Source: Actinophytocola sp.
Lineage (GTDB): Bacteria; Actinomycetota; Actinomycetes; Mycobacteriales; Pseudonocardiaceae
Direction: 5' to 3'
Length of the DNA stretch: 64,000 nucleotides
NCBI GenBank assembly: GCA_009377385.1
Contig: WHUD01000007.1
Span: 1 to 64,000, forward strand
In this document: positions 29,014 through 37,379 of the stretch, piece by piece
How the letters are laid out: each line of letters opens with the position of its first letter
Numbering within the stretch: position 1 is the first letter of the stretch
Position numbers and translations under genes: made by a program
Notes under the pieces: generated by a model
What the model was told of the DNA's origin: nothing
The model's database searches: none
Seen by the model: only the letters and a program-made list of their open reading frames with translations

Positions 29014-29136
29014 GGGCGACCTCCGGTCACGAGCATCGTTGACTCACTGTGACCGTAATGGCGCTCACATCGGCGCGGTACTAACCTTGTCTTTGGGAGG
29101 CCCAAAGACAGGCTTGGGAGTCGGGAGGTAGGCACC

Positions 29137-30063
29137 GTGCCGTTGCCCTCGCGGGTGCCCGAACTGGGCGCGCTCGACCTGCTGCTGAGCGTCGCGCGGC
29201 TGGGCAGTCTGGGGAAAGCCGCCCGCGAGCGGGGCATCTCGCAGCCGGCGGCCGCCTCCCGGATTCGCACGATGGAGCGGCTGATCGGGGTGCCGCTGAT
29301 CGTCCGCTCCAACACCGGCTCCCGGCTCACTGAGAAGGGCGCGATGATCGCCGACTGGGCGCGCCGGGTGGTCGAAGCGGCGGGCGAGCTTGACGCGGGT
29401 ATCGACGCGCTGCGCAACGAGCAGGCCAGCCGGGTGCGGCTCGCGTGCAGCATGACGATCGCGGAGTACCTGCTGCCCCGGTGGCTGTCCGAGCTGCGAC
29501 GGCGGCTGCCCACGGCGTCTATCGGCCTGCAGGTGGTCAACTCGGTGGTGGTCGCCGAGAAGGTGGCCAGCGGCGATGTCGACCTCGGTTTCGTTGAGGG
29601 CGCCGAGGTCAGCGAGGGGCTGGAGTCGCATGTGGTCGCCACGGACGAGCTGCTGCTGGTTGTGCCGCACAACCACGTGTGGGCCGCCCGGCGCGACCCG
29701 GTGCACGCCGACGAGCTCGCCAGGACGCCGCTGATCAGCCGGGAGCCAGGGTCCGGCACGCGCTACGTGCTCGACCACGAGCTGGCGCGGCTCGGCTACG
29801 TCGAGGCGGACCGGCCGGAGTCCATCATGGAGCTGTCCTCCACCACGGCGATCAAGGCGGCGGTCGAGGCGGGCATCGGGCCTGCCGTGCTCAGTTCGCT
29901 TGTGCTCGCCGAGGACGTCGCCGCGGGCAAGCTCGTCGTCGTGCCGACCGCCGGGCTGGACCTGCGCCGTACGTTGCGACTGGTGCTGCGCGCGGGGGAG
30001 CAGCTCGCGCCAGTACTGCGCGACGTCGTCGCCGCGACACGGCAGTTGCGGCAGTTGGTGTGA
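29137..30063 (+). CDS. LysR-family transcriptional regulator
   Basis: N-term wHTH LGSLGKAARERGISQPAAASRIRTMERLIGVPLIVRSNTGSRLTEKG; divergent from the Mo enzyme operon. Confidence 0.93.
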   Translation: MPLPSRVPELGALDLLLSVARLGSLGKAARERGISQPAAASRIRTMERLIGVPLIVRSNTGSRLTEKGAMIADWARRVVEAAGELDAGIDALRNEQASRVRLACSMTIAEYLLPRWLSELRRRLPTASIGLQVVNSVVVAEKVASGDVDLGFVEGAEVSEGLESHVVATDELLLVVPHNHVWAARRDPVHADELARTPLISREPGSGTRYVLDHELARLGYVEADRPESIMELSSTTAIKAAVEAGIGPAVLSSLVLAEDVAAGKLVVVPTAGLDLRRTLRLVLRAGEQLAPVLRDVVAATRQLRQLV

Positions 30064-30221
30064 GCCCACCTGCCGCGTATGGATCATGAGGTTGATCGGC
30101 GATCCATGTCGCCACAATGCATGATGATCCACTGAGTCCGCGATCCACCCCGTCATGTTTCGCGGCTTGCCGTCGGGTCAACCCCTGTCATGACAGCGAT
30201 GCCGCCCGATGGGAGGTCGTC

Positions 30222-30692
30222 ATGACGGAGGGCAAGGACCCCGGCACGCCACCGCAGGACACCGGTATGCCCGACGAGGTGGAGACCGATCCGGCGGCGC
30301 TGAACAGCAGCGAGGACCTCGACGAGGACCGGCTGAAGGTCGATCCGCTTGAGACCGGGGTCGAGCCGCCCGAGCGCTGGTCAGCGGCCGAACGGCACGG
30401 CAGGACGCCGTTCGAGGAGGAACAGGGCGAGTCCCTCGACGAGCGCGTGCGGCAGGAGCAGCCAGACACCGAGGTCGCCGAACCGCCCGACCCGCCGATC
30501 TCGGCGACCCCGGCCAGCGAGCTGGACGCATCGATGGACGATCCGGCGGTAGATCCGGAAGAACCGCTGGTGCGCGAACAGTTCAACGAGGAGGGACCGC
30601 CCACGGACGCCGAGCGTCGCGGTCAGAGCGCGGACAAGGCAGGCGGGTCGGTCGCCGACGCGCTGCGCGAGCCGGACCGTCCGGCGGAGTAA
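30222..30692 (+). CDS. Acidic DUF5709-like protein
   Basis: Acidic, low-complexity; LDERVRQEQPDTEV, LVREQFNEEGPPTDAERR. Confidence 0.65.
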   Translation: MTEGKDPGTPPQDTGMPDEVETDPAALNSSEDLDEDRLKVDPLETGVEPPERWSAAERHGRTPFEEEQGESLDERVRQEQPDTEVAEPPDPPISATPASELDASMDDPAVDPEEPLVREQFNEEGPPTDAERRGQSADKAGGSVADALREPDRPAE

Positions 30693-30695
30693 CGC

Positions 30696-31601
30696 TCACT
30701 CCCGCAGCGCCGCGAGGCGGCGCTCCGCCTCGCCGGGGGAGCACGCCAGGCGCTCGTCGTGCAGCCGCTGCCAGGGGTCCGTCTTCTGTGCCAGCCGCCG
30801 ATGCGCCCGCCGCATGTCCCAGCCGTTCGGCCACGCCCCTGCCAGCTCGCTCCAGTCGAGCGGCATCGCACAGGACCCGCCGGGCCGGGCGCGTACCGAG
30901 TACGGCGCGATGAACGTCTGGCCGTAGCCATTACGGTTGACGTCGAGGAAGATCCGATCGCCCCGGTTCTCCTTTCGGAACTCCGTGGTGAGCCGGTTCG
31001 GGTCGTCGGCGACCAGGGCGTCGGCGATATCGCCTGCCAGTCGGCGCACCGCCTCGAAGTCCGCCGACCGGTCCAGCGGGGCGAGGACGTGGAAGCCACG
31101 CCCACCAGTGGCCTGGAGGTAGGCGAGCAGTCCCAGCTCACCGAACAGGTCCTGCAGCCGCCGCGCCACGCTACGGATCTCGCCGATGGGGGCGGAGCTC
31201 TCCGGCGGATCGATGTCGATCACCAGCAGGTCCGGGCAGTCCAGCGCGGCCACGGTGGATGGCCAGATGTGGAACTCGATCGTGGCCTGGTCCACCAGGT
31301 ACGTCAGCGCCGCCTCGCTCGACCCGAGCACCGCGCGCTGGCTGCCGCCGTCGCGCAGCGGCACGTCCACCGTGTCCAGCCAGTCGGGGAAGTGCTCTGA
31401 CGCCTGCTTCTGCACGAACCCGTCGGCGTCGATGCCGTCCGGGAACCGCTGCAACGTCAGCGGCCGGTCGCGCATGTGGGGCAGCATCACCTCCGCCACG
31501 TGCTCGATGTGGTCGGCCAGGTCACGCTTGGTCAGTCCCGCCTGCGGAAACAGCACCTTGTCCTGCTTCGAGACCGGGACCTCACGACCCGCGATCGGCA
31601 T
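30696..31601 (-). CDS. LigD-type DNA polymerase domain protein (NHEJ)
   Basis: DLLVIDIDPPE, LQATGGRGFHVLAPLDR, RIFLDVNRNGYGQTFIAPYSVRARPGG. Confidence 0.92.
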   Translation of the reverse strand: MPIAGREVPVSKQDKVLFPQAGLTKRDLADHIEHVAEVMLPHMRDRPLTLQRFPDGIDADGFVQKQASEHFPDWLDTVDVPLRDGGSQRAVLGSSEAALTYLVDQATIEFHIWPSTVAALDCPDLLVIDIDPPESSAPIGEIRSVARRLQDLFGELGLLAYLQATGGRGFHVLAPLDRSADFEAVRRLAGDIADALVADDPNRLTTEFRKENRGDRIFLDVNRNGYGQTFIAPYSVRARPGGSCAMPLDWSELAGAWPNGWDMRRAHRRLAQKTDPWQRLHDERLACSPGEAERRLAALRE

Positions 31602-31626
31602 GATGGGCACCTCCTCGGGTCTGTGG

Positions 31627-31959
31627 TCACCGTCCCAGTGCCCGCGCCAGCTCGCGTTTCGACATCGACGAGCGCCCCTTGATGTTGCGCTGCCGTGCCT
31701 CGTTGTAGAGCTGCTCCTTGGTGGGACCGCCAGGGCCGAGCCGCTTGCCTGAGCGGTGGCTGCCGCGCTGCTGTGGCGCGACGTCGCGCACCGAGGTCTC
31801 GCTCTTGCGGCTTGCCTCGCCGGTGCGGGCGCGGCTCTTGTTCACGGTGCGCGCCGCGATCTCCTTGGCGCGGCCGTGGCTCGCGCCTCGCTCGTGGGCG
31901 CCTTCCTTGATGTGCTCGTACTGGCGTTCCCGTTTGGTGTTCCATTGTTGTTGCGGCAT
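31627..31959 (-). CDS. Small basic protein often annotated plasmid stabilisation protein (SAP/Rho-N-like C-terminus)
   Basis: WNTKRERQYEHIKEGAHERGASHGRAKEIAARTVNKSRARTGE...MSKRELARALGR. Confidence 0.75.
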   Translation of the reverse strand: MPQQQWNTKRERQYEHIKEGAHERGASHGRAKEIAARTVNKSRARTGEASRKSETSVRDVAPQQRGSHRSGKRLGPGGPTKEQLYNEARQRNIKGRSSMSKRELARALGR

Positions 31960-31984
31960 TGTCGTGCCTCCTTGTCGTTCGTCG

Positions 31985-33115
31985 TTACCGGTAGCGGAGC
32001 AGTGCTCCGAACCCGTCTTCCAGCGCGAGGTCGTCCCCGACGACGAGCAGGTCGGCGCCGACGGCGATCGCGGCCAGTGGCAGCGCCTCGTCCGCGCGGT
32101 CGCGGTCGACAACCGAGATGCCGAGCTGGTCGAGCATCTCGGGGTCGGCGGCGACCTCAATGGGATCAGCGCCGGTGTGGATGTGCTGGTCGTCGTCGCT
32201 GCCGATCAACAGCGCCTCGACGTTCGCCTCGCGCAGGGCGGCACACACCCCACTGATGCCCTGCACTGCGAGGCCGTCCGTGCCGTGCGCCAGCTCGGCT
32301 CGGAACTGGTCGGCGCGCGCGGCGATCCGTTGTCGCTCCCGTTCGGCGACGAGGGAGTCGACCTCCTCGCCGAGCGCGTCGCTGTATGGGGCTTGGGTGC
32401 GGCCACCGTCGCCGACGTCGACGACGCTGTCCCGCAGCCGGTCCGGCAGCGCGTCCCGCAGCGCCCGCCTGCCCTTGACCTCGCCGGAGATCACGATGAG
32501 CTCCGCGCTGACCGCGTCCGCGACTTTGGTGACGTCGTCTGCGACAAGATGGATGTTCTGCTTGACGGTCTCCTGCACGTGCTCGCGGTCGTGCCTACGT
32601 GGCAACCCGGCGTTGGTGCCCGCCTCGTGCACCGGGTGCTCCGACCCGAGCACGGGATGCTGGTACGCCACGGCGCCGGTGCTGTCGACGCCGGTCATCT
32701 CGGCGCCGACCTTGTCGACGGTGACGACGACGTGCGCCACCGACGGCGGCGCGTGCGCGACGAGCGGCACCAGGTAGGGCAGCGTGGACCAGCGTGCGAC
32801 CGGCCGTGCCGGGGGTTCGCCGAGCGAGCGGTCGACCAGCACGGCGCCACCCGCCGCGATCAGCGCGCGCCCGCTCCGGCCGGCAGGGTACGGCGCGGAC
32901 CAGACGGCGTCCTCGAGCGCGGCGACGGTATCCGCGTCGGCGCCCTGCGCCCTGAGGTCGTCGGCGAGCTCTCGCCAGGTCAGTTCGAGCACCTTGGTGG
33001 CGTCTTCGGTGGTGTGCGAGCTCTCGTAGTACATCGAGGCGAACGGTGTTCCCCTCGTCTGCCGCGTCCTGGCCACCAGGTCCCGCAGGCCGGAATCCAC
33101 CGCGATGTCCACCAT
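31985..33115 (-). CDS. Rv2629 / bacterial eRF1-like (baeRF) family protein
   Basis: VVVTVDKVGAEMTG, LIVISGEVKGRRALRDALP, C-terminal eRF1_3-like region. Confidence 0.8.
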   Translation of the reverse strand: MVDIAVDSGLRDLVARTRQTRGTPFASMYYESSHTTEDATKVLELTWRELADDLRAQGADADTVAALEDAVWSAPYPAGRSGRALIAAGGAVLVDRSLGEPPARPVARWSTLPYLVPLVAHAPPSVAHVVVTVDKVGAEMTGVDSTGAVAYQHPVLGSEHPVHEAGTNAGLPRRHDREHVQETVKQNIHLVADDVTKVADAVSAELIVISGEVKGRRALRDALPDRLRDSVVDVGDGGRTQAPYSDALGEEVDSLVAERERQRIAARADQFRAELAHGTDGLAVQGISGVCAALREANVEALLIGSDDDQHIHTGADPIEVAADPEMLDQLGISVVDRDRADEALPLAAIAVGADLLVVGDDLALEDGFGALLRYR

Positions 33116-33183
33116 GACCTCCCTTGCGCCGGCTGTCCTCGTCGGTAACGGGGTACCCAGCGGCGCGCGGCTCAATCCGCGGG

Positions 33184-33477
33184 TCAGCCCGGCTCGCCGC
33201 GGCGTTTCCGGTGCAGCACCCAGCCGAAGTCGACGACGAGGCCCGCCGCGACGGCGAACATCACGATGCCGAGCCAGACCATGCCGCCGATGGTCACCCA
33301 CAGGATCCCGACGCCGACGCAGAGCACAACGCCGAGCGCGGCCAGCCACAGCCGCAGCGTCAGCGCGCTGTACATCGGCGCTGCGCCCGCCCAGCCACCG
33401 GTCGGGTCGTGGTAGTCCGGCAGCCCGCGTTCGTAGTCCGCGTGGGTGAGCTTGCGACGGGATTTTCGTACACGCAT
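33184..33477 (-). CDS. Small membrane protein (DUF6343-like)
   Basis: MYSALTLRLWLAALGVVLCVGVGILW. Confidence 0.6.
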   Translation of the reverse strand: MRVRKSRRKLTHADYERGLPDYHDPTGGWAGAAPMYSALTLRLWLAALGVVLCVGVGILWVTIGGMVWLGIVMFAVAAGLVVDFGWVLHRKRRGEPG

Positions 33478-33541
33478 GTCACTGGGGTTGCCACTGCTGG
33501 CGCGGCTAATCCCGCGCGCCGCTGGTCATCCGTAGGCGCGG

Positions 33542-34504
33542 CTAACCCACCCGCGCGGGTGGCGTCCCTTCCCCGAACGGCAGGCCGCCGAGCTGCTCCC
33601 TGCCGTGCGGGGTGTCCCAGCCGGACAGGTCAGGACCAAGCGGGACGATGCCTGTCGGGTTGATGTTGGTGTGCACGAGGTAGTAGTGGCGCTTGATGTG
33701 GTCGAAGTCCACGGTGTCACCGAACCCCGGCGTCTGATAGAGGTCCCGCGCGTACGCCCACAGCACCGGCATCTCGGTGAGCTTGTTCCGGTTGCACTTG
33801 AAGTGGTTGTGATACACCGCATCGAACCGCACCAGCGTGGTGAACAGCCGGATGTCCGCCTCGGTGATGGTGTCGCCGACCAGGTAACGCTGCCGTTCCA
33901 GCCGTTCGGACAGCGCATCCAGCCGGGTGAACAGCCGGTGGTAGGCGTCGGCGTACGTCTCCGGCCGCTTGGCAAAGCCCGCCTGGTAGACGGCGTTGTT
34001 GACGTCGGCGAACACCGCGTCGTTGATGTCGTCGATCTCGTCCCGCAGGTGCTCCGGATACAGGTCCGGCGCGCCGTCGCGGTGGTAGGCGGCCCACTCG
34101 GTCGCGAAGTCCAGCGTGATCTGCGGGTAGTCGTTGCTGACCAGCTTCCCGCTGGAGACGTCGACCAGCGCCGGCACGCTGATGCCACCGGTGTAGTCGG
34201 GATCGACGGCGTAGTACGCCTCGGACAGCAGCCGGATGCCCAGCACCGGATCCCGGTCGCCGGGGTCGAGGGTGAACCGCCAGCTCCGCTCGTCCTGGAT
34301 CGGGTCCGCGACGGCCACCGAGACGACGTCCTCCAGCCCAAGCAGTCGCCGCGAGATCAGCCCCCGGCTGGCCCACGGGCACGCCAGGCTGACCACCAGC
34401 CGGTAGCGGTCCGGTTCGGCGGGCCACCCGGACGACCCATCGGCGGTCACCCGGTCGGTGAAGGCATTGGGTGCGCGGACGAACTCCCTCGCCTGCGTAC
34501 TCAC
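33542..34504 (-). CDS. Ecm4/YqjG-family glutathionyl-hydroquinone reductase-like protein
   Basis: RYRLVVSLACPWASR catalytic Cys; C-terminal GST fold FKCNRNKL. Confidence 0.9.
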   Translation of the reverse strand: MSTQAREFVRAPNAFTDRVTADGSSGWPAEPDRYRLVVSLACPWASRGLISRRLLGLEDVVSVAVADPIQDERSWRFTLDPGDRDPVLGIRLLSEAYYAVDPDYTGGISVPALVDVSSGKLVSNDYPQITLDFATEWAAYHRDGAPDLYPEHLRDEIDDINDAVFADVNNAVYQAGFAKRPETYADAYHRLFTRLDALSERLERQRYLVGDTITEADIRLFTTLVRFDAVYHNHFKCNRNKLTEMPVLWAYARDLYQTPGFGDTVDFDHIKRHYYLVHTNINPTGIVPLGPDLSGWDTPHGREQLGGLPFGEGTPPARVG

Positions 34505-34531
34505 GGAATCACTCCTCTTGTGCGTTGGATG

Positions 34532-35656
34532 TCAGCCGAGTCCAAGCACGGATACCATGGCCCGCGCCGCGTCGCCGCCGCTGTCGATGGCGACGTCCAG
34601 CGCGGCGGGTACGTTCAGGTCGGTGCGCAATGCCGTACGCAGCTCGTCCTCGGCGGCAGCGGTGTCCGCGGTGCGGCGGCCTGCGGCGCTGTAGAGCCGT
34701 TCCAGTCGTTCCGCCGCGGTGTCGAGCAGCGCGGGGGTGTAGTCCCACGGCTGGTGCCACGGCCGGTCCAGGATCATGATCCGCACCACGGCCGCCGCGT
34801 GGTCGGTGAGCAGGTCAGAGATCAGCACCAGGTTGCCTGACGACTTCGCCATCTTCTCGCCGTCCACCGTCACCACCCCGACGTGCAGCCACGACCGGGC
34901 GTACGGGCGCACACCGGTGAGCGCTTCGGCCATCGCGGCATGGCAGGCGTGGTGCGGGTAGGTCAGGTCGGCGCCACCCGCGTGGACGTCGACGCCGACG
35001 CCGAACACCGACGACGCCATGGCGACGCACTCGGCGTGCCAGCCGGGACGTCCCCTGCCCCACGGCGAGTCCCAGCCGACCCGGTCGGGCCCGCACGCCT
35101 GCCACACCGCGACGTCCAGCGGGTCGCGCTTGGCGGGGTCGTCCGGCTGCCCGCCGAACTCGGCAGCCAGCTCCAGGGCCGTCGTTCGGTCGATCCCGGC
35201 CACCGAGGGGATGCCGTCGCCGTGGAAGTAGACGCTGCCATCGGCGACATAGGCGTGCCCGGAGCGCACCAGGTGCCGGGCGAGCCGGACGACGTGTGGG
35301 ATGTAGCTGTGGGCGCGGGGCTCGTGCCGGGGCGTACGCACCTTGAGGTTCGCCATGTCGGTGTCGAACTGGAACTGCCCGACGGCGGCGTACCAGTCGG
35401 CGTCGGTGCCCGCCCGCGCGGCGGCCTCGTCGAGGACGTCGTCCACGTCGGTGACGTTGCGGCAGATCTCGGTGTCCACCCCGAGCTGCCACAGCGCCCG
35501 CGCGAGGACGTCCACCCAGACGAACGTCGCGGCATGACCGAGGTGAGTGACGTCGTAGGGCGTGATGCCGCAGGCGTACACCCTGGCGCGGTCCAGCAGC
35601 GGCACCGTCCGCTCGCCGAGCACGAGGGTGGCGTCGGCGTCCCACTTGGCGTTCAT
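34532..35656 (-). CDS. MshC/CysRS-like class I ligase
   Basis: CGITPYDVTHLGHAATF (HIGH), RPGWHAECVAMA, KMAKSSGNLVLISDLL (KMSKS); lacks CysRS C-terminal domain. Confidence 0.85.
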   Translation of the reverse strand: MNAKWDADATLVLGERTVPLLDRARVYACGITPYDVTHLGHAATFVWVDVLARALWQLGVDTEICRNVTDVDDVLDEAAARAGTDADWYAAVGQFQFDTDMANLKVRTPRHEPRAHSYIPHVVRLARHLVRSGHAYVADGSVYFHGDGIPSVAGIDRTTALELAAEFGGQPDDPAKRDPLDVAVWQACGPDRVGWDSPWGRGRPGWHAECVAMASSVFGVGVDVHAGGADLTYPHHACHAAMAEALTGVRPYARSWLHVGVVTVDGEKMAKSSGNLVLISDLLTDHAAAVVRIMILDRPWHQPWDYTPALLDTAAERLERLYSAAGRRTADTAAAEDELRTALRTDLNVPAALDVAIDSGGDAARAMVSVLGLG

Positions 35657-35712
35657 GGTTCGAGTATGCCGCCGCGCCAGGACATGCGGCAGGACGCCGC
35701 GGCCGGTGCGTG

Positions 35713-36306
35713 TCACGTGCGGTGTTCGTCCAGCTCTTGCCATTCGCGTTCCCACGCCGCGTAGCGAGCGTGGTCCAGCCGGACGCGCATCAGAACGTAG
35801 TACCCGGCGAGCGCGGCGACGAACACCAGCCAGATCCCGAGCGTAGCGAACACCGACGCGGCCGCCGTCTCGCCGGATGACAGCGGTGCGGCCGTCCGGT
35901 TGCCGTCGCGGTCGACCCAGATGGTGACCGTGTCGCCCGCGTTCGATCCGCTGGTCACCGGGACCTTGCCTTCCCGTCGTAGACCGTCCGGAGTGGACCA
36001 CTCTGCCCGCGCGGCGGCCGTGCGCGGCATCCGAACCGCTGCGGCGCCCGCTGGCGCCGGAACGGGGGCGTCCTCAAGCAGCACGGCGTCGACCGGGGAC
36101 CGGTCGTGGCGCTGCGCGGTGGCGCGGTCGGTGAGGCTGGCGTGGTAGCTGAAGCCGAACCCGCCGATGATCGGGCCCGCGAGCAAGGCGAGACCGATGA
36201 GGACCGCCGCAAGCCGGGCCTGGCGGCGGTCCGTAGGCCTGATGAGCGGGTTCCCGCCGGGCTGCAGCGCCGTCCAGAGTGCGGACCCCGATGCTGTGCC
36301 GAACAT
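35713..36306 (-). CDS. Rv1733c-family two-TM membrane protein
   Basis: Two TM segments flanking soluble region ending GDTVTIWVDRDGNRTAAPLS. Confidence 0.75.
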   Translation of the reverse strand: MFGTASGSALWTALQPGGNPLIRPTDRRQARLAAVLIGLALLAGPIIGGFGFSYHASLTDRATAQRHDRSPVDAVLLEDAPVPAPAGAAAVRMPRTAAARAEWSTPDGLRREGKVPVTSGSNAGDTVTIWVDRDGNRTAAPLSSGETAAASVFATLGIWLVFVAALAGYYVLMRVRLDHARYAAWEREWQELDEHRT

Positions 36307-36494
36307 GACCTGACTCCTCATGCGGCGGACCTGTTTCTCCATCGTGTTCGGAGCCGACGGCCGAGCCGAAGGGCCTTCTGTCGGATTCCTCGGTGACGGT
36401 GTACCCAAGCTCGCGCGAGGCCAACCACGCGACCAACGGCCCTGGCGACACGGCCTGATGCGGTCCTTGACCTGGGCCGACGCTGCGGTGATGC

Positions 36495-37379
36495 TTGCGC
36501 GGAACGTCGGGGAAGGATCTTGCTGTGGTGCGCAGTACTATGATCGCCGCCGGGACGGCGGCGGCAGCGGTTGTGGTCGCGACCGTGATGGTTGTGCTCA
36601 TCAGCGTCACGCCGAACGGTGAACGCGCGGTCGGCGAACCGGGACCGCCGACCACACCCGCGACGTCCACGACGACGCCGTTCCCTGCGGAGCTGGCAGG
36701 CAAGGACCTCGAACGCATCCCGACGTCACGGCGGGTGGTCGCGCTCACCTTCGACGCGGGCGGCAATGGCGGCGGTACGGCCAGCATTCTGGACACCCTC
36801 GGCCGCACCGGCGTGCCGGCGACGTTCTTCCTGACCGGCGGCTTCGTCCGGGGCGCGTCGGACGCGGCGCGGGCGATCGTGAACTCGGGCCATCGCATCG
36901 GCAACCACTCGGAGACCCATCCGGAGTTCAGCAAGCTCACCGATGCGGAGATTGGCGCGGAGATGGCCTTCGCCGAGCGCACGCTGAACGGCATTGGCGC
37001 CGACCCGAGGCCGCTGTTCCGATTCCCGTATGGCGACCGTGACGCGGGTGCCATCCGGGCGGTCAACGACACCGGGTACCTGCCGGTTGGCTGGACCGTC
37101 GACACCGCAGGGTGGAAGGGCACCAGCGCGGGCATGACCCAGCGGCAAGCCGTGCGGCGGGTACTCAACACCCTGGGGCCGGGCCAGATCGTGCTGGCAC
37201 ACGTCGGCGCGCATCCCTCTGACGGGTCCACTATCGACGCCGACGCGCTCCCCACGATCATCCGCGAGGTGCGCGAGCGCGGCTACCGGTTCGTCTCGTT
37301 GGACACGCTGCTGTCCGTCGATCATGACTCCCGATCCGATCAGCATCCGGGTGAACCTGGGACCCTTGCCACGTCGTGA
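36495..37379 (+). CDS. Polysaccharide deacetylase (NodB homology)
   Basis: VALTFDAGGNGGG, IGNHSETHPEF, RFPYGDRD motifs; start uncertain. Confidence 0.9.
   Translation: MRGTSGKDLAVVRSTMIAAGTAAAAVVVATVMVVLISVTPNGERAVGEPGPPTTPATSTTTPFPAELAGKDLERIPTSRRVVALTFDAGGNGGGTASILDTLGRTGVPATFFLTGGFVRGASDAARAIVNSGHRIGNHSETHPEFSKLTDAEIGAEMAFAERTLNGIGADPRPLFRFPYGDRDAGAIRAVNDTGYLPVGWTVDTAGWKGTSAGMTQRQAVRRVLNTLGPGQIVLAHVGAHPSDGSTIDADALPTIIREVRERGYRFVSLDTLLSVDHDSRSDQHPGEPGTLATS

Noticed and set aside
3-31601. Two LigD-Pol genes marking a mobile NHEJ island
   Set aside because: PolDom paralogues are common in actinobacteria; no integrase, att site or transposase seen
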